Source of the DNA: BRH-c25 sp035627615
GTDB taxonomy: Bacteria; Bacillota; Clostridia; Lutisporales; Lutisporaceae
Assembly: GCA_035627615.1 (NCBI GenBank)
Contig: DASPLL010000026.1
Location: 1 to 64,000 of the forward strand
Reading direction: 5' to 3'
DNA length: 64,000 nt
Positions 8,396 to 16,003 of the stretch are shown piece by piece. The notes below the pieces were generated by a model, which was not told where the DNA came from, searched no databases, and worked only from the letters and a program-made list of their open reading frames with translations. A program made the translations under genes and the position numbers. How positions within the stretch are numbered: position 1 is the first letter of the stretch; each line of letters begins with the position of its first letter.

Positions 8396-8495
8396 TATTG
8401 TCGCATTTTTCTACAAATCTACAGTATAAACCTCTACAACAATCGACTTTTTTGGTGTATAATGATTAAGTGATTCTAATAAATTGGAGGATATT

Positions 8496-8690
8496 ATGAT
8501 AAAAGTTGATGATACTACAGTTAAATTTGAAGGCTATGAATTGGAAAACCTTGTAGTACTACTGGAACAGGTAGTAGGCAATTCGATAATAGATACAAAT
8601 AGCCGGGAATTCGCAATTTCCTTCTTGAAGGCCTTTAGAACATGCTTTGGGGATAATATCGTCAAAGGGCCAATACTAGAAAAAAAGTAG
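8496..8690 (+). CDS. Small orphan protein, 64 aa
   Basis: The ATG at 8496 has GGAGG five bases upstream. The gene ends just before a strong terminator, so this short frame is credible. The protein is acidic to neutral, with an amphipathic middle (ENLVVLLEQVVGNSI). It has no signal peptide or transmembrane helix. I do not recognise a family. It is a single-gene transcription unit between the repeat stretch and the racemase gene. Confidence 0.6.
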   Translation: MIKVDDTTVKFEGYELENLVVLLEQVVGNSIIDTNSREFAISFLKAFRTCFGDNIVKGPILEKK

Positions 8691-8701
8691 ATATACCAAG
8701 C

Positions 8702-8732
8702 GCCGGGAAGAAATAGCTTCCCGGCATTTTTT
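8702..8732 (+). terminator. Rho-independent terminator
   Basis: GCCGGGAAG pairs with CTTCCCGGC across a six-base loop, followed by ATTTTTT. It closes the orphan gene transcript. Confidence 0.92.
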
Positions 8733-8769
8733 ATCTGCTGCATAAAAAAGTCTTCACTCCTAAAATGGA

Positions 8770-8798
8770 TTGGTCCAATCGATATTGGATGATATAAT
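8770..8798 (+). promoter_or_regulatory. Promoter of the racemase gene with inverted repeat
   Basis: TTGGTC (8770-8775), a 17-bp spacer and TATAAT (8793-8798). An inverted repeat TCCAAT-N4-ATTGGA (8774-8789) fills the spacer and could be an operator. Confidence 0.65.
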
Positions 8799-8820
8799 AA
8801 TATAAAGGAGAGGGTTGAAA

Positions 8821-9510
8821 ATGAAGACCATAGGATTGATAGGCGGAACCAGCTGGGAATCATCTATTGAGTATTACAGGATACTGAATGAGACTGTAAA
8901 GGAAAAACTGGGCAGGCTGCATTCAGCAAAATGCCTGATGTACTCTGTTGATTTTCAGAATGTGGTGGATCTGATGCAGGCTGACGACTGGGAAGCTGTA
9001 TCAGTTCTCATGCAAAACACTGCAAGTATCTTGAAGGCCGGCGGTGCGGACTTTCTTGTCATTTGTTCAAACACCTTGCATAATACTGCTCATGATATCG
9101 AAAAGAACATTGGCATACCTGTTCTGAGCATCGCTGATGCAGCAGGCGAAAAAATTAAGGAAATGGGTATTAAAAAAGTAGGCCTCCTGGGTACGAACAA
9201 TACAATGGAAGGCAGCTACTACAGGAATTCATTGCTCAGGTACGGCATTGAGCCTATAGTACCGGAGAAAGGGGAAAGAGAGGTCATAGATGAAGTGATC
9301 TTTGGGGAGCTTTGTCTGGGAATAATAAAGCAAGCTTCAAAGGATATCTTTAATGAAATAATAAACAAGCTACAATCAAAAGGTGCCGAAGGTATCGTCC
9401 TGGGGTGTACGGAAATCCCACTTCTTATAAAACAGGAGGATATCAGCATACCTGTTTTTGATACCATGACTATCCATGCCGTTACTGCAGTTGAACTGGC
9501 TCTCAGCTGA
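8821..9510 (+). CDS. Aspartate/glutamate racemase family protein
   Basis: 229 residues from the ATG at 8821 (AAGGAGAGGG upstream). This is a cofactor-independent Asp/Glu racemase fold with paired catalytic cysteines: Cys82 in VICSNT and Cys196 in GCTEIPLL. The N-terminus KTIGLIGGTSWESSIEYY is that of the YgeA/RacD group, which makes D-amino acids for the wall or for signalling. It is monocistronic, with its own promoter and a long stem-loop terminator. Confidence 0.9.
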   Translation: MKTIGLIGGTSWESSIEYYRILNETVKEKLGRLHSAKCLMYSVDFQNVVDLMQADDWEAVSVLMQNTASILKAGGADFLVICSNTLHNTAHDIEKNIGIPVLSIADAAGEKIKEMGIKKVGLLGTNNTMEGSYYRNSLLRYGIEPIVPEKGEREVIDEVIFGELCLGIIKQASKDIFNEIINKLQSKGAEGIVLGCTEIPLLIKQEDISIPVFDTMTIHAVTAVELALS

Positions 9511-9552
9511 AATATGAATGCCGGGGAGCATATTCTCCCCGGCATTCATATT
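9511..9552. terminator. Perfect 18-bp bidirectional stem-loop
   Basis: 9511-9528 pairs perfectly with 9535-9552 around CATATT (core GCCGGGGAG / CTCCCCGGC). It lies between convergent genes and overlaps the last codons of the CBS gene. Confidence 0.85.
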
Positions 9553-9959
9553 CTCTTATCAAGAAGCAATTTATAAAAATAGTTGATAATATCACTTCTT
9601 TTGATGATTCCGATAAATATATCATTGTCATCTACTACAGGAATAAAGTTCTGGTTGACCGAAAGCAGTATAAGGTCTTCAATTTGCGAGTTGATGGAAA
9701 CCGGTTTGTTATGCTGGTGTTTCGGAATGTCCTCTATCAGTATCTTGTTACTGTCCTTAAAGCTCATATTCGGTGCATGTTTCAAACACCAGAGTATGTC
9801 ACCTTCTGTTATGGTACCTGCATATTTGCCGTCATTATCAATAAGCGGCATTGCAGTATACCTGTGATATTCCATCTTTTCTATTGCCTGCCTCATTGTA
9901 GAGTCAGCGGATATCCAGATAACTTCTTCTTTCGGTGTTAGAAAAAAAGCTATATTCAT
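9546..9959 (-). CDS. CBS-domain pair protein
   Basis: 137 residues made of two tandem CBS domains (about 1-60 and 75-135). Each has the typical T-(A/I)-x-P-(L/V)-x-D turn: YTAMPLIDNDGKY and NFIPVVDDNDIF. Such stand-alone pairs bind adenine nucleotides and act as energy or ligand sensors. AGGAGGAACTAA precedes the ATG. It is not in an obvious operon, so the partner is unknown. Confidence 0.88.
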   Translation of the reverse strand: MNIAFFLTPKEEVIWISADSTMRQAIEKMEYHRYTAMPLIDNDGKYAGTITEGDILWCLKHAPNMSFKDSNKILIEDIPKHQHNKPVSINSQIEDLILLSVNQNFIPVVDDNDIFIGIIKRSDIINYFYKLLLDKRI

Positions 9960-10051
9960 TTAGTTCCTCCTGATTTTTCGACTGATCTTATATCGCCGAC
10001 TCTATTATATCCGTTTTTTCAATAGAAGTGAACTATATTTTAAAAACCCAT

Positions 10052-10088
10052 TGGAACTGACACGGGGACGGTTCCCGTGTCAGTTCCA
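10052..10088. repeat. REP-like GGGGACGG hairpin
   Basis: A perfect 15-bp stem: TGGAACTGACACGGG pairs with CCCGTGTCAGTTCCA around a seven-base loop. It belongs to a dispersed hairpin type built on GGGGAC(A/G)GTT that recurs at 11336, 14501, 31065 and 49318. Here it follows the YvyF-like gene and can act as a terminator. Confidence 0.75.
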
Positions 10089-10100
10089 GTGGCATGCATC

Positions 10101-10520
10101 TCACTTTCTGCGAATGGCAGTATACATCCTATCCTTTCTGCCATTTGCGTTTTCCTTGCCTTTTGCATTTTTTGCAGCAGCGCTGAATTCTTTTTTAAAG
10201 CTCAATTCGAACTCTCTTATGCAGTTTAAGCAATACCTGCCTGACTGTATTGGTATTCCGCAGCTTTCACAGACGAGCAGCATGCATCCTTCTGACGAAG
10301 CCAGATAAAGCCTTTCATTTTTCAAAAACCTGAGTATTTTTTCCGGAGAGACTCCGGTTCCTTCCGAAACCTCCATTACATTTACATCTCCGTGGTCATA
10401 AATATATTCCTTCACCAATTTGAAGTCTTTTTCTTCTTCAGCAAAACAGGTTTGGCAAACTTCATTTCCGTAGCTGGTAAACAGCCTTCCACAGCTAGGG
10501 CAATTCTTATATGCTTCCAT
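10101..10520 (-). CDS. YvyF/TIGR03826-like flagellar-region protein
   Basis: 139 residues. An N-terminal zinc ribbon (CPSCGRLF...CQTC, residues 7-26), a MerR/HTH-like middle (VMEVSEGTGVSPEKILRFL) and a second CxxC pair (CESCG...CLNC) match the family found beside flgM in motile Firmicutes. The ATG at 10520 has GGAGG at good spacing; the longer frame does not. The gene stands alone here, away from a flagellar cluster, and is headed by a c-di-GMP-I riboswitch. This supports a role in the motile/sessile switch. Confidence 0.83.
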   Translation of the reverse strand: MEAYKNCPSCGRLFTSYGNEVCQTCFAEEEKDFKLVKEYIYDHGDVNVMEVSEGTGVSPEKILRFLKNERLYLASSEGCMLLVCESCGIPIQSGRYCLNCIREFELSFKKEFSAAAKNAKGKENANGRKDRMYTAIRRK

Positions 10521-10640
10521 ACATATTCCTCCATATAAATAATACTGCTGTAGGTGTAATCTTGCACATACAGACAATCATCGGGCCCCGCTCCAGATCC
10601 AGCTTCAAATGAATTGTCCATTTACACTCTGAAAAAACTA

Positions 10641-10670
10641 AGACTATATCAGCAAATACCGAAATAGTCC
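10641..10670 (-). terminator. Expression-platform hairpin of second riboswitch
   Basis: On the minus strand GGACTATTTCGG / TGATATAGTC forms an imperfect hairpin followed by TTAGTTTTTT. It is a near copy of the hairpin at 309-343. Confidence 0.7.
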
Positions 10671-10688
10671 TGTTAAAATGATACAATG

Positions 10689-10767
10689 CACTTTCGGTAA
10701 CCCGGCTGCCATAGTTTAAACCTTAGGCCCGTGGCTTTGCGTCTCTATCTTTCGGTAGATTTGCCAT
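10689..10767 (-). promoter_or_regulatory. c-di-GMP-I riboswitch aptamer upstream of YvyF-like gene
   Basis: The minus strand carries the same GEMM-I elements as the first switch: GCAAATCTACCGAAAG, GACGCAAAGCC, GGGCCTAA and GCCGGGTTACCGA. The leader to the YvyF-like start codon is about 170 nt and includes the terminator hairpin. The apparent output is a motility-associated gene. Confidence 0.93.
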
Positions 10768-10895
10768 TATCGTTTTCTGCTCTTTAATTTTAATATAATT
10801 ATTATAAATTATACAATACTTATTATCGGACTGGTACCAATATACCCAGAAGCAGTGCTTTAGCACTAGAAATTTGAGTCTGTAGTTCTATGGCT

Positions 10896-11006
10896 TCATG
10901 ATATACATAACAGTCTGAAGATCATATACATCGACAATACCACAAACAGTGGATAAAAAAAGCCTATGAGCCCGCTGAATTCCATAAAGCCCAAAGGCAA
11001 GCAGCT
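10896..11006 (-). pseudogene. Remnant of a YkvI-family permease (C-terminal end)
   Basis: The minus strand encodes SCLPLGFMEFSGLIGFF and YPLFVVLSMYMIFRLLCIS, then stop. It matches residues about 309-344 of the intact YkvI-M15 fusion protein (19922-21946; SCLPLAFMEFKGLISFFYPL...) nearly residue for residue. A TAA lies two codons upstream, so only about 36 codons survive. The copy stops where the intact protein continues into its peptidase half. Confidence 0.8.
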
Positions 11007-11296
11007 TTTTTATAAAGGGGATTCGTACGTCATAATAGTATGAAGTATCAGAATCAGCCCATCCGGCATTTTTCCAATGGTCACTATCGAATTTTAGCTC
11101 TTTTGAATCACGGGAGAAGATTATTTTTTGATAGTTATTACCAATAAGCTCAAAAAATCCAGGCTTTATGATAGTCTTCTGATTAATATGTTCAATCAGC
11201 CTCAGACATCTCTCTTATTGTCTTTTCTATTTTTGAAACATGATTATAACCGGTGCCTTTTTTCCTTTGACTACCCATTAGTGCTAAAATCTTCAT
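11004..11296 (-). pseudogene. Broken NADPH-dependent FMN reductase / flavodoxin-like gene
   Basis: GGAGGTGA precedes an ATG at 11296. The frame begins MKILALMGSQRKKGTGYNHV, the phosphate-binding start of this family, and stops after 34 codons (11192). A shifted frame then continues RLIEHINQKTIIKPGFFELI and DHWKNAGWADSDTSYYYDV, which resembles the C-terminus of the same family. The central flavin-binding half is missing. It is an internally deleted, frameshifted gene that runs directly into the YkvI remnant. Confidence 0.75.
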
Positions 11297-11335
11297 ATTG
11301 CTTCACCTCCCTTTCACGCAGTCATTCCATTTAAA

Positions 11336-11389
11336 AGCAGTAGGGACGGTTTTGCTTAATATCAAAGCAAAAAGAACTGTCCCTGCTGC
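11336..11389. repeat. REP-like GGGAC hairpin, terminator of downstream-facing operon
   Basis: AGGGACGGTT...TGCTT pairs with AAGCA...AACTGTCCCT around a short loop. It lies just beyond the stop of the 786-aa phosphotransferase-like gene (11408) and has an A/T-rich flank. It is the same element type as at 10052 and 14501. Confidence 0.7.
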
Positions 11390-11407
11390 TTTTTCTTCTT
11401 TACTGCT

Positions 11408-13768
11408 TTATTCCAATATCTGTACAGTTCCCTGCCCGCCGTCAACTAGAACTTTATCTCCTGTCTTCAACCTTGTAGTTGCATTTGTGCACCCCACTAC
11501 AGCAGGTATACCAAGCTCCCTTGCGACTATAGCAGCATGGGATAACGGAGCTCCTATATCGGTAATGATTGCTGCAGCTTTAGGGAAAATGGGTGTCCAT
11601 CCTATATTGGTAGTTGCTGCAACGAGTATTTCACCCGGCTGAAGTTTTTCTCCTTCTTCCGGATTTGCCAGAATGCGCACAATTCCTTCTATCCTGCCTG
11701 CAGCTCCGGCACAACCATTGAGGATTTGCGAGTCAGGTAATTCTGCAGGCGGCATTGTGGCATCATAGTAGTCAAGCCTTCTGTTGGGGTCCTTTGCCCA
11801 CTCGGCCGGATTGAACCGCCCCCTGATAATTGACGGAAAGGGCGGCATTGCTTTATACTTCTCGTAGTTCTCTTTTCTTGCGGGAATAAACTCAACTTTA
11901 GCATTTCTTCCTGAAAGAATGTCCTCAACTTCATTAATATAGAGGAAGAATATATCATTTCCTATACCGGTAAGTTTTCCTGCCTTAAGAGCAAAAGCCC
12001 TGACTACCCTGAACACCCTAACAAATTCTGAACGGGCTTCTTCTCTAAGTTGGGCAGCTTCAGCCGCTTTTTCCATTTGCTTATCCAGCCATTTTACTTT
12101 ATCGGGGAATTTCTCTTCAAACCGCTTTCCGGCGGCCTCACATTTTGTATGCTGCTTGTTTAAAAGCTCCTCAACATCAATAGCTGACTTTTTGAATTCT
12201 TCTATCTGCTTTTCGAGCCAATTTACATCTTCCATAGGATCCGGTATGGATAACTCATACTCATGGGGTCCCCTGTGGCCGTACTGTACCAGGTATTCCT
12301 CCCGGCTCATCTCATTCTTGATGACCTTGGAAATACCTATCACCGGTCCGAGACTTGCCAGCCCGGAGCCTCTCCTGAGATTGGAAAGAAGGGTGTTGGC
12401 ATCTTCAGTTCCTACTAATTCCGTAAGCTTTTTATCCAATACTGTAATGTTCATAAGTTTAATTGCCGCAATAGAACCTGCATTCAACCCTTCTAAAAAG
12501 TAGGGCTGCAGTTTTTCCTTCCATAAGGTCAGCAGTTCTTCCTTGGTCTTAGCTTTTTCAATATGCTCCCGCATTCCCCTGCACCAATCTGGTGTCACTT
12601 TCAGGAATTCAGACAAGTTTTTTGCAGTTTTATGTGATTGCTTTGCTATACGCATTACGATTGGCAGCATCACCTTTAGCACCCCTAAGCGGGAAAAAGG
12701 ATAAAGGGGCATATGCATTCCTTCCGGCAGCTCTCCGTATAAATCTCCGAGCAGCTTTAGTGCACTTCTGGCATCCTTGCCGGTTACAGCAGCTATAGCG
12801 GATACTCTCTTGCTGATGTTCATATAAGGTCTTCCGCAGATATTGCCGGAAAACACATAATATCCGGGGATAAAATTCATTGCATCATCCAGCAGCCTTG
12901 CTATACTCCAGGAAAACGGAGGATAAACATCGGGTATTGCTTCTGCAACATTGGTATTGGTCCAGAGCTCATCGCCTATCAGAGAATAATTGATTTCATA
13001 GGTGTCCAGGTTGCCTGCCGACAATGTTGTTACCGGCCTTGATTGCAGAAGGTATAGTTTTCCATCCGCCACAGCCCATTCGATATCCTGAGGTTTGCTT
13101 AACTCCTTCTCAAGCTTTGCGGCATATTGATAAAGCTTTGCGGCATATTTCTCGAACTCAGCGGGGCCTTCATATTTCCCTTTAGGCCTTGTCAACTTGA
13201 AATCATAGGCATTTGCTTCTCCTGATACCAGCTGTTCACCCAAGCCATGGACATAGTTGCCGATCATGCTTTGATAGCTGCCTGTGATGGGGTCAGCTGT
13301 AAACAGTACACCTGATATTTTGGATTGTACCATCAGCTGGATCACTACGGCGATCTGATGGAACTGCTCCATACCCTGGACAGAGCTGTATGCTTTTACT
13401 CTCTCTGATTCTCTTGATTTAAATACGGTATAAATTGCATTCAGAATTTCTTCGTCTGTTTCCATGTTGAGAACCGTTTCAAATTCTCCCGCAAAGGAGG
13501 CCTGCGCCGAATCCTCGCTTAGTGCGGATGACCTCACAGCAAACTGTGCTCCGGCCTTGCTCTTTCTTATTGCATCCAGAGATTCTTTTATTTCCTTCCA
13601 GGCTTCCTTATCCAGTTTTTCTCCTTGAAATGCTGAAGGCAGAACAACAAAGCCCTCCGGCACAGGATACCCGCTCTGATACATCCTTGCCAGCATCCCG
13701 CCTTTTCCGCCTGCTGAAGACTGCAGTTCAGGAGTCAGATCATTAAAATGCCTAATCATACTTAACAT
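11408..13768 (-). CDS. Rifampin-phosphotransferase-like PEP/pyruvate-binding enzyme, copy 1
   Basis: 786 residues in the three-part dikinase layout. An N-terminal ATP-grasp domain (about 1-270) has GGKGGMLARM, FAVRSSALSEDSAQASFAGE, FTADPITG and QDIEWAV...LLQSRPVTT. A middle acceptor domain follows (about 280-690). The C-terminal swivelling domain carries the phospho-histidine (His744 in GAPLSHAAIVARELG). This is the layout of rifampin phosphotransferase and PEP synthase. The middle domain differs from true Rph, so the phosphate acceptor is unknown. AAGGAG sits 8 bp before the ATG. It lies 22 bp after a TetR gene in a two-gene operon. The ATP-grasp half is very close to copy 2 (16004-18364). 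Confidence 0.88.
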   Translation of the reverse strand: MLSMIRHFNDLTPELQSSAGGKGGMLARMYQSGYPVPEGFVVLPSAFQGEKLDKEAWKEIKESLDAIRKSKAGAQFAVRSSALSEDSAQASFAGEFETVLNMETDEEILNAIYTVFKSRESERVKAYSSVQGMEQFHQIAVVIQLMVQSKISGVLFTADPITGSYQSMIGNYVHGLGEQLVSGEANAYDFKLTRPKGKYEGPAEFEKYAAKLYQYAAKLEKELSKPQDIEWAVADGKLYLLQSRPVTTLSAGNLDTYEINYSLIGDELWTNTNVAEAIPDVYPPFSWSIARLLDDAMNFIPGYYVFSGNICGRPYMNISKRVSAIAAVTGKDARSALKLLGDLYGELPEGMHMPLYPFSRLGVLKVMLPIVMRIAKQSHKTAKNLSEFLKVTPDWCRGMREHIEKAKTKEELLTLWKEKLQPYFLEGLNAGSIAAIKLMNITVLDKKLTELVGTEDANTLLSNLRRGSGLASLGPVIGISKVIKNEMSREEYLVQYGHRGPHEYELSIPDPMEDVNWLEKQIEEFKKSAIDVEELLNKQHTKCEAAGKRFEEKFPDKVKWLDKQMEKAAEAAQLREEARSEFVRVFRVVRAFALKAGKLTGIGNDIFFLYINEVEDILSGRNAKVEFIPARKENYEKYKAMPPFPSIIRGRFNPAEWAKDPNRRLDYYDATMPPAELPDSQILNGCAGAAGRIEGIVRILANPEEGEKLQPGEILVAATTNIGWTPIFPKAAAIITDIGAPLSHAAIVARELGIPAVVGCTNATTRLKTGDKVLVDGGQGTVQILE

Positions 13769-13790
13769 AAAATCATCTCCTTAACCTTAT

Positions 13791-14420
13791 TCATTGACCG
13801 AATATCCCGATATGTTCATTTCCAATTCCTAGAGCTCTGGTCATTATTGCCTCAAGAGAAGCTTTATACCTCTTTGACTTGACTTTATCCTCAACATACT
13901 CGCTGAAGAATACGCTCTGTGGTACGGAAGTCACTGCCCTCAGCAATATATCTGCTGCTTCGAGGGGGAATTCCACCTTGAAAATTCCTTCTCCTACTCC
14001 CTGCTCAATAATTCGTGCAAAGGGTTCAACATACTTATGAGTTATCGTCAGAGTGAATTTATAGAAAGTAAAATCTGACTCCATTAGCATATGCATATAT
14101 TTTAATAGTTCTATTTTTGACTTTTGTGAAGCTGTCTTTTTTTCCATAAATCGTTTCAGTTTCTCCAAAGCGTTAAGTCTTTTATCTTCAATTAGAGGTT
14201 CAAGCTCCTTCAAAAGATTGTCTGCAAAATTGCTGATGCTTTCTGCCAGCACCTCATCCTTGGATTTAAAATAATGATAGAAACCACCCTTTGAGAGTCC
14301 TGAAGCATTTAAAATATCATCCACACTTGTTTCTTCATAGCCTTTTTCCAGAAACAGCTTCTCTGCTATCTCTACCAGCTCATCCTTTTTGGCATTATGG
14401 TTTTTTGCCGTCTTAGCCAT
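13791..14420 (-). CDS. TetR/AcrR-family regulator of phosphotransferase-like copy 1
   Basis: 209 residues from the ATG at 14420, preceded by GGAGGTG. The upstream in-frame ATG at 14435 would place the ribosome site inside the gene. The N-terminal TetR HTH (about 10-55) includes SVDDILNASGLSKGGFYHYF. The C-terminal part resembles TetR_C_11-like helical domains. It is the first gene of an operon with the 786-aa enzyme. A perfect palindrome sits between its promoter and start. Confidence 0.92.
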   Translation of the reverse strand: MAKTAKNHNAKKDELVEIAEKLFLEKGYEETSVDDILNASGLSKGGFYHYFKSKDEVLAESISNFADNLLKELEPLIEDKRLNALEKLKRFMEKKTASQKSKIELLKYMHMLMESDFTFYKFTLTITHKYVEPFARIIEQGVGEGIFKVEFPLEAADILLRAVTSVPQSVFFSEYVEDKVKSKRYKASLEAIMTRALGIGNEHIGIFGQ

Positions 14421-14435
14421 ATTCACACCTCCCAT

Positions 14436-14490
14436 AAACCGACCGACGTCGGTATGTTTTTAGTATATTTTATTATGCCTATTTTGTCAA
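14436..14490 (-). promoter_or_regulatory. TetR promoter and palindromic operator
   Basis: Minus promoter: TTGACA (14485-14490), 17-bp spacer, TATACT (14462-14467). The operator at 14436-14459 has an ACCGACGTCGGT core (14442-14453) and outer AAAC/GTTT arms, covering the start site. A further palindrome, CAAGCATGCTTG (14488-14499), touches the -35. Confidence 0.85.
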
Positions 14491-14500
14491 GCATGCTTGC

Positions 14501-14546
14501 AAAAAGCATTGGGGACAGTTCTTTAAACTGTCCCCAATGCTTTTTT
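14501..14546. terminator. REP-like GGGGACAGTT terminator after MATE gene
   Basis: AAAAAGCATTGGGGACAGTT pairs with AACTGTCCCCAATGCTTTTT across CTTTA-like loop bases. It has T runs on both strands, so it can stop transcription both ways. It lies 6 bp beyond the MATE stop. Confidence 0.88.
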
Positions 14547-14551
14547 TATTG

Positions 14552-15922
14552 TTATTCCGCCTGCTGTACTTCATTTAACCGGTATTCCATCGTACCCATT
14601 TCCTTTCTTACCAATATGAAGGTAATGATAGTAGAGAAAAAGTCGGCTATCGGCACAGACATCCAGATGCCCGAAAGTCCCAGCCCGAAGATCCTCGGCA
14701 GGATCAGAACCAGAGGAATCAGAAAAAGCACTTGCCTTGAAAGAGTCAGTAAAAGTGACGGTCGTGCCTTTCCTATGGATTGGAATAATGCCGCTCCGAT
14801 AATCTGCACTCCTACGATCGGTATCAATGAAATAACTATTCTTAAAGCGTAAACTCCATTCCGGATCAATTCAGGATCATCATCAAATATACCTATTATC
14901 TGTCCCGGAAAAAGCTCCCCGGCCAAAGCAGTTATTGATGCATATATGGTTGTAATTATTATCGACAGCTTCACTACTTCCTTCACCCTGTCAAATCTCT
15001 TAGCCCCGTAATTAAAGCCTGCAATTGGCTGCATCCCCTGGACGACGCCGAACATCGGCATAAACAGGAACATTGTCACACGGTTTATTACTCCATATAT
15101 AGAAATCGCCAGTTCTCCTCCGTAAAATGCAAGAGAATTGTTCATGATTATCGCAATGACACTCCCTGATGCCTGCCTCGCAAAAGAGGGAAACCCAACT
15201 GTAACGATCTCGTATATTATCGGCCAATTCGGCTTCAAATGATGGAGCTTTACCTTTAAGCTGCTGTTTCCTCCATAAATATAAAACAATACATAGGTTA
15301 CCGATGCTGCCTGCGACAGGATCGTGGCTAGAGCAGCCCCCCGTATTCCCATATCAAGCGGGAATATAAATATATAGTCTAATATGATATTCAAAATAGT
15401 ACCGATCAACATAGAAAACATGGCGGCTTTTGCATTTCCTTCCGCACGTATCAGGTTATTTCCGGAAACTGCAAATGGGAAATAAATGCTTCCGATCAAA
15501 ATGACCTGCAGATACTCTTTCGCATAGGGCAGCAGTATATCAGTAGCGCCAAAAATCCTGAGCAGAGGATCAATAAAAGTCAGCCCCAGAATGCATATGA
15601 TAATTCCCAGGATACCGACCGACAAAAACGAGTTTCCTGCCGCATGGTCCGCCTTTTCAACATCTTTGGCACCAAGGCTCCGCGAAATAACAGATGCAGC
15701 TCCGATCCCTATCATCTGTGCAATAGCCATTATCATCATCTGAACCGGAAATGCAATGGTCAATCCCCCTATGGCAATATATCCGATGCCCTGCCCGATG
15801 AAAATCGTGTCTACGATATTGTACAATGCATTCACAAGCATTGCTATGGTAGCCGGCAAGGATAAGTTCATCAGCAGCCTGGTTATTTTTTCATTTTCTA
15901 GTTTATAGCTTCTATCACTCAT
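14552..15922 (-). CDS. MATE-family multidrug exporter
   Basis: 456 residues, 12 predicted transmembrane helices in two related halves. The N-terminal PATIAMLVNALYNIVDTIFIG and the mid-protein QPIAGFNYGAKRFDRVKE repeats are typical of clostridial NorM/DinF-like MATE transporters, which use Na+ or H+ gradients to expel drugs. AAAGGGG precedes the ATG. It starts 81 bp after phosphotransferase-like copy 2 on the same strand, with no intervening terminator seen, so it is probably the third gene of that TetR operon. Confidence 0.92.
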   Translation of the reverse strand: MSDRSYKLENEKITRLLMNLSLPATIAMLVNALYNIVDTIFIGQGIGYIAIGGLTIAFPVQMMIMAIAQMIGIGAASVISRSLGAKDVEKADHAAGNSFLSVGILGIIICILGLTFIDPLLRIFGATDILLPYAKEYLQVILIGSIYFPFAVSGNNLIRAEGNAKAAMFSMLIGTILNIILDYIFIFPLDMGIRGAALATILSQAASVTYVLFYIYGGNSSLKVKLHHLKPNWPIIYEIVTVGFPSFARQASGSVIAIIMNNSLAFYGGELAISIYGVINRVTMFLFMPMFGVVQGMQPIAGFNYGAKRFDRVKEVVKLSIIITTIYASITALAGELFPGQIIGIFDDDPELIRNGVYALRIVISLIPIVGVQIIGAALFQSIGKARPSLLLTLSRQVLFLIPLVLILPRIFGLGLSGIWMSVPIADFFSTIITFILVRKEMGTMEYRLNEVQQAE

Positions 15923-16003
15923 ATTAACCCCTTTCCAAATTTCATTACTACAGCGTTTTATTCTATCAATCCTGCTTTATATGAAGCATTGTACTGTTAG
16001 CCA

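Noticed and set aside
8095..8469. 124-aa plus-strand open frame over the repeat stretch
   Set aside because: Its composition follows the tandem repeats and it has no ribosome site. It and the N-terminal extension of the CoA-binding frame are repeat artefacts.
10412..10621. 69-aa minus-strand frame starting between the riboswitch hairpin and the YvyF-like gene
   Set aside because: It overlaps the true zinc-ribbon gene in another frame and has no convincing ribosome site.
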